64,000 bases of DNA from Mycobacterium sp. 050128. GTDB lineage: Bacteria; Actinomycetota; Actinomycetes; Mycobacteriales; Mycobacteriaceae. The notes beneath the pieces are model-generated. The model had not been told where the DNA came from. It saw only the letters and a program-made list of their open reading frames with translations, and searched no databases. Both the position numbers and the translations under genes were made by a program. The first letter of the stretch is position 1; the number at the start of each line of letters is the position of its first letter. The DNA lies in NCBI RefSeq assembly GCF_036409155.1, contig NZ_JAZGLW010000004.1, positions 496,001 to 560,000 on the forward strand, read 5' to 3'. This document shows, piece after piece, positions 61,197-64,000 of the stretch.

Positions 61197-61547
61197 GTGA
61201 CAACACAGGATCTCACTGCGGAGCAGTTCAACGCGACCATCGAAAACAACGACATCGTGCTGGTCGACTTTTGGGCTTCCTGGTGCGGGCCGTGCCGCCA
61301 ATTCGGACCGACTTTCCAGGCATCGTCGGAGAAGCACCCCGACATCGTCCACGCCAAAGTCGACACCGAAGCCGAACAACAGCTCGCCGCCGCCGCTCAG
61401 ATTCGGTCGATTCCGACGCTGATGGCGTTCAAGAAGGGCAAACTGCTTTTCAACCAGCCGGGGGCCCTGCCGCCCGCGGCGCTGGAAGACCTGGTGCAGC
61501 AAATCAGGGACTTCGACGTCGAGGCGGCGCAAGCAGATCAAGCCTGA
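61197..61547 (+). CDS. trxB1: Thioredoxin
   Basis: This 116-residue thioredoxin has the active site DFWASWCGPCRQFGP near 31 and the cis-proline segment IRSIPTLMAFKKGKLLF near 73. The GTG at 61197 gives VTTQDLTAEQFNATIENNDI. The frame is open far upstream, but that is antisense to fadE15. By position next to echA12 it corresponds to Rv1471 (trxB1). The ctpD and trxA genes that lie nearby in H37Rv are absent here. The C-terminus is acidic (DFDVEAAQADQA). Confidence 0.93.
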   Translation: MTTQDLTAEQFNATIENNDIVLVDFWASWCGPCRQFGPTFQASSEKHPDIVHAKVDTEAEQQLAAAAQIRSIPTLMAFKKGKLLFNQPGALPPAALEDLVQQIRDFDVEAAQADQA

Positions 61548-61559
61548 ACCAAGCTTGAT
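61537..61559 (+). terminator. Hairpin spanning the thioredoxin stop codon
   Basis: ATCAAGC (61537-61543) and GCTTGAT (61553-61559) form a perfect 7-bp stem with the TGA stop in the 9-base loop. It lies between the thioredoxin gene and the separate echA12 promoter. Confidence 0.4.
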
Positions 61560-61595
61560 GCAAGCCGCCGAATAGGTCTCTAGCAACGTCCGCGA

Positions 61596-61601
61596 TACCG
61601 T
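61596..61601 (+). promoter_or_regulatory. -10 box for echA12, leaderless layout
   Basis: TACCGT is followed by 6 bases and the GTG of echA12; no ribosome binding site is present. Confidence 0.5.
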
Positions 61602-61607
61602 TCACGG

Positions 61608-62417
61608 GTGAGTTTGGTACTCGTTGAACAACCGCGGCCCGGCGTGGCCTTAATCACCCTCAATCGGCCCGAGCGGATGAATTCCATGGCGTTCGACGTC
61701 ATGGTGCCGCTGAAGGCGGCCCTCGAAGAGGTCACCTATGACAACTCCGTACGGGTGGTCGTGCTGACCGGGGCGGGTACGGGATTCTCCTCGGGTGCTG
61801 ACCACAAGTCCGCTGGCACGGTGCCGAATGTGGACGGGCTGACCCGCCCGACATACGCGTTGCGCTCCATGGAGCTGCTGGACGACGTCATTCTGGCGCT
61901 GCGGCGGATGCACCAGCCGGTCATCGCGGCGGTCAACGGCGCGGCCATCGGCGGTGGTCTGTGCCTGTCGCTGGCCGCCGACATCCGGGTGGCCTCCACC
62001 AACGCCTATTTCCGGGCCGCGGGCATCAACAACGGTCTGACCGCGAGCGAACTGGGTTTGTCCTACCTGTTGCCCAGGGCCATCGGCGCGTCGCGGGCGT
62101 TCGAGATCATGCTTACCGGTCGCGACGTGACCGCCGAGGAGGCCGAGCGCATCGGGCTGGTGTCCTGCCAGGTGCCCGAGGGCCAGTTGCTGGACACGTG
62201 CTACGCGATCGCCGCGCGGATCGCCGCGTTCTCCCGGCCCGGAGTCGAGTTGACCAAGCGCACACTGTGGAGTGGACTGGACGCCGGTAGCCTGGAAGGG
62301 CACATGCAAGCCGAAGGCTTGGGACAGCTTTTCGTCCGCCTGCTCACCGCGAACTTCGAGGAAGCGGTTACTGCGCGCGCAGAGCGGCGGCCCCCGGTAT
62401 TCACCGACGAGAAATAA
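61608..62417 (+). CDS. echA12: Enoyl-CoA hydratase EchA12
   Basis: This 269-residue crotonase-fold protein is predicted to hydrate enoyl-CoA in fatty acid oxidation. The oxyanion-hole loops are TGAGTGFSSGADHKSAG near 60 and AVNGAAIGGGLCLSLAADIR near 110. Typical catalytic acids follow in INNGLTASELGLSYLLPRAI near 145. It starts with GTG and is followed 21 bp later by the ABC-F gene, as Rv1472-Rv1473 are in M. tuberculosis. Exact substrate specificity is unknown. Confidence 0.93.
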   Translation: MSLVLVEQPRPGVALITLNRPERMNSMAFDVMVPLKAALEEVTYDNSVRVVVLTGAGTGFSSGADHKSAGTVPNVDGLTRPTYALRSMELLDDVILALRRMHQPVIAAVNGAAIGGGLCLSLAADIRVASTNAYFRAAGINNGLTASELGLSYLLPRAIGASRAFEIMLTGRDVTAEEAERIGLVSCQVPEGQLLDTCYAIAARIAAFSRPGVELTKRTLWSGLDAGSLEGHMQAEGLGQLFVRLLTANFEEAVTARAERRPPVFTDEK

Positions 62418-62438
62418 CGTGCCCAGAGGAGAGCGATC

Positions 62439-64000
<1,562 letters not shown>

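Noticed and set aside
59256..61547. A 763-codon + strand frame ending in the thioredoxin
   Set aside because: Only the last 116 residues are real (thioredoxin). The rest is antisense to fadE15, so it is not a thioredoxin fusion.

Overview
This 64 kb window is GC-rich actinobacterial chromosome. Protein families and gene order identify it as a Mycobacterium, most likely a slow-growing non-tuberculous species. Diagnostic features are lprG next to a P55-type efflux gene, lprH, fadD12/fadE15/echA12, opcA next to zwf, mptB, whiA, and GTG starts with 1-4 nt gene overlaps. From memory, the order follows M. tuberculosis H37Rv from about Rv1402 (priA) to Rv1473. The PE/PE_PGRS genes that interrupt the region in H37Rv are absent. 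A phosphoenolpyruvate carboxylase gene (ppc) is present, as I recall for M. leprae and the M. avium group. No IS element, prophage, CRISPR array, tRNA or rRNA was recognised.

Layout. 1-5.2 kb: 3' part of priA, a MarR regulator facing a methyltransferase, then fmt-rsmB. 5.3-13.7 kb: rpe and the riboflavin genes (ribD, ribE, ribBA, ribH), interrupted by the lprG-P55 lipid-export pair on the other strand and by small secreted or unknown proteins. 13.7-19.9 kb: lprH, a hemophore-like protein and the coupled uvrC-rapZ-yvcK-whiA operon. 20-25.1 kb: lipid genes (WS/DGAT, lipO, fadD12, acyltransferase). 25.2-27.2 kb: a PucR-type regulator and a puzzling small locus. 27.3-33.6 kb: gap-pgk-tpiA-secG-ppc. 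33.6-36.1 kb: a DUF1206 membrane protein and a short-protein/P450 pair. 36.3-42.7 kb: the leftward tkt-tal-zwf-opcA-pgl pentose phosphate operon. 42.9-47.1 kb: haem O/A synthesis (ctaB, ctaA) with a proline-rich secreted protein, qor and an ATP-grasp-like remnant. 47.2-50.7 kb: mptB and a drug-type ABC exporter. 50.8-57.1 kb: the complete SUF iron-sulfur operon sufR-B-D-C-S-U-T. 57.1-64 kb: a DUF5666 lipoprotein, a YihY/BrkB membrane protein, fadE15, thioredoxin, echA12 and an ABC-F ATPase cut by the window end.

Most of this is conserved core metabolism, and I found no convincing new defence or mobile system. The points of most interest are non-coding or structural. A near-identical 16-bp motif lies upstream of both the MarR gene and its methyltransferase neighbour. 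A perfect 14-bp-arm hairpin sits over alternative start codons of a hidden two-ORF locus at 26.7-27.2 kb. A perfect 20-bp palindrome lies upstream of the P450 pair, and an 18-bp-arm inverted repeat follows ctaB. The 3' end of rsmB is duplicated in tandem. A repeat element lies in frame at the end of sufC. The SufB intein site is empty. One ATP-grasp-like protein seems to have lost its central domain. Many genes carry a TANNNT box 6-8 nt before the start codon, the layout of leaderless transcripts, and this decides several start choices.
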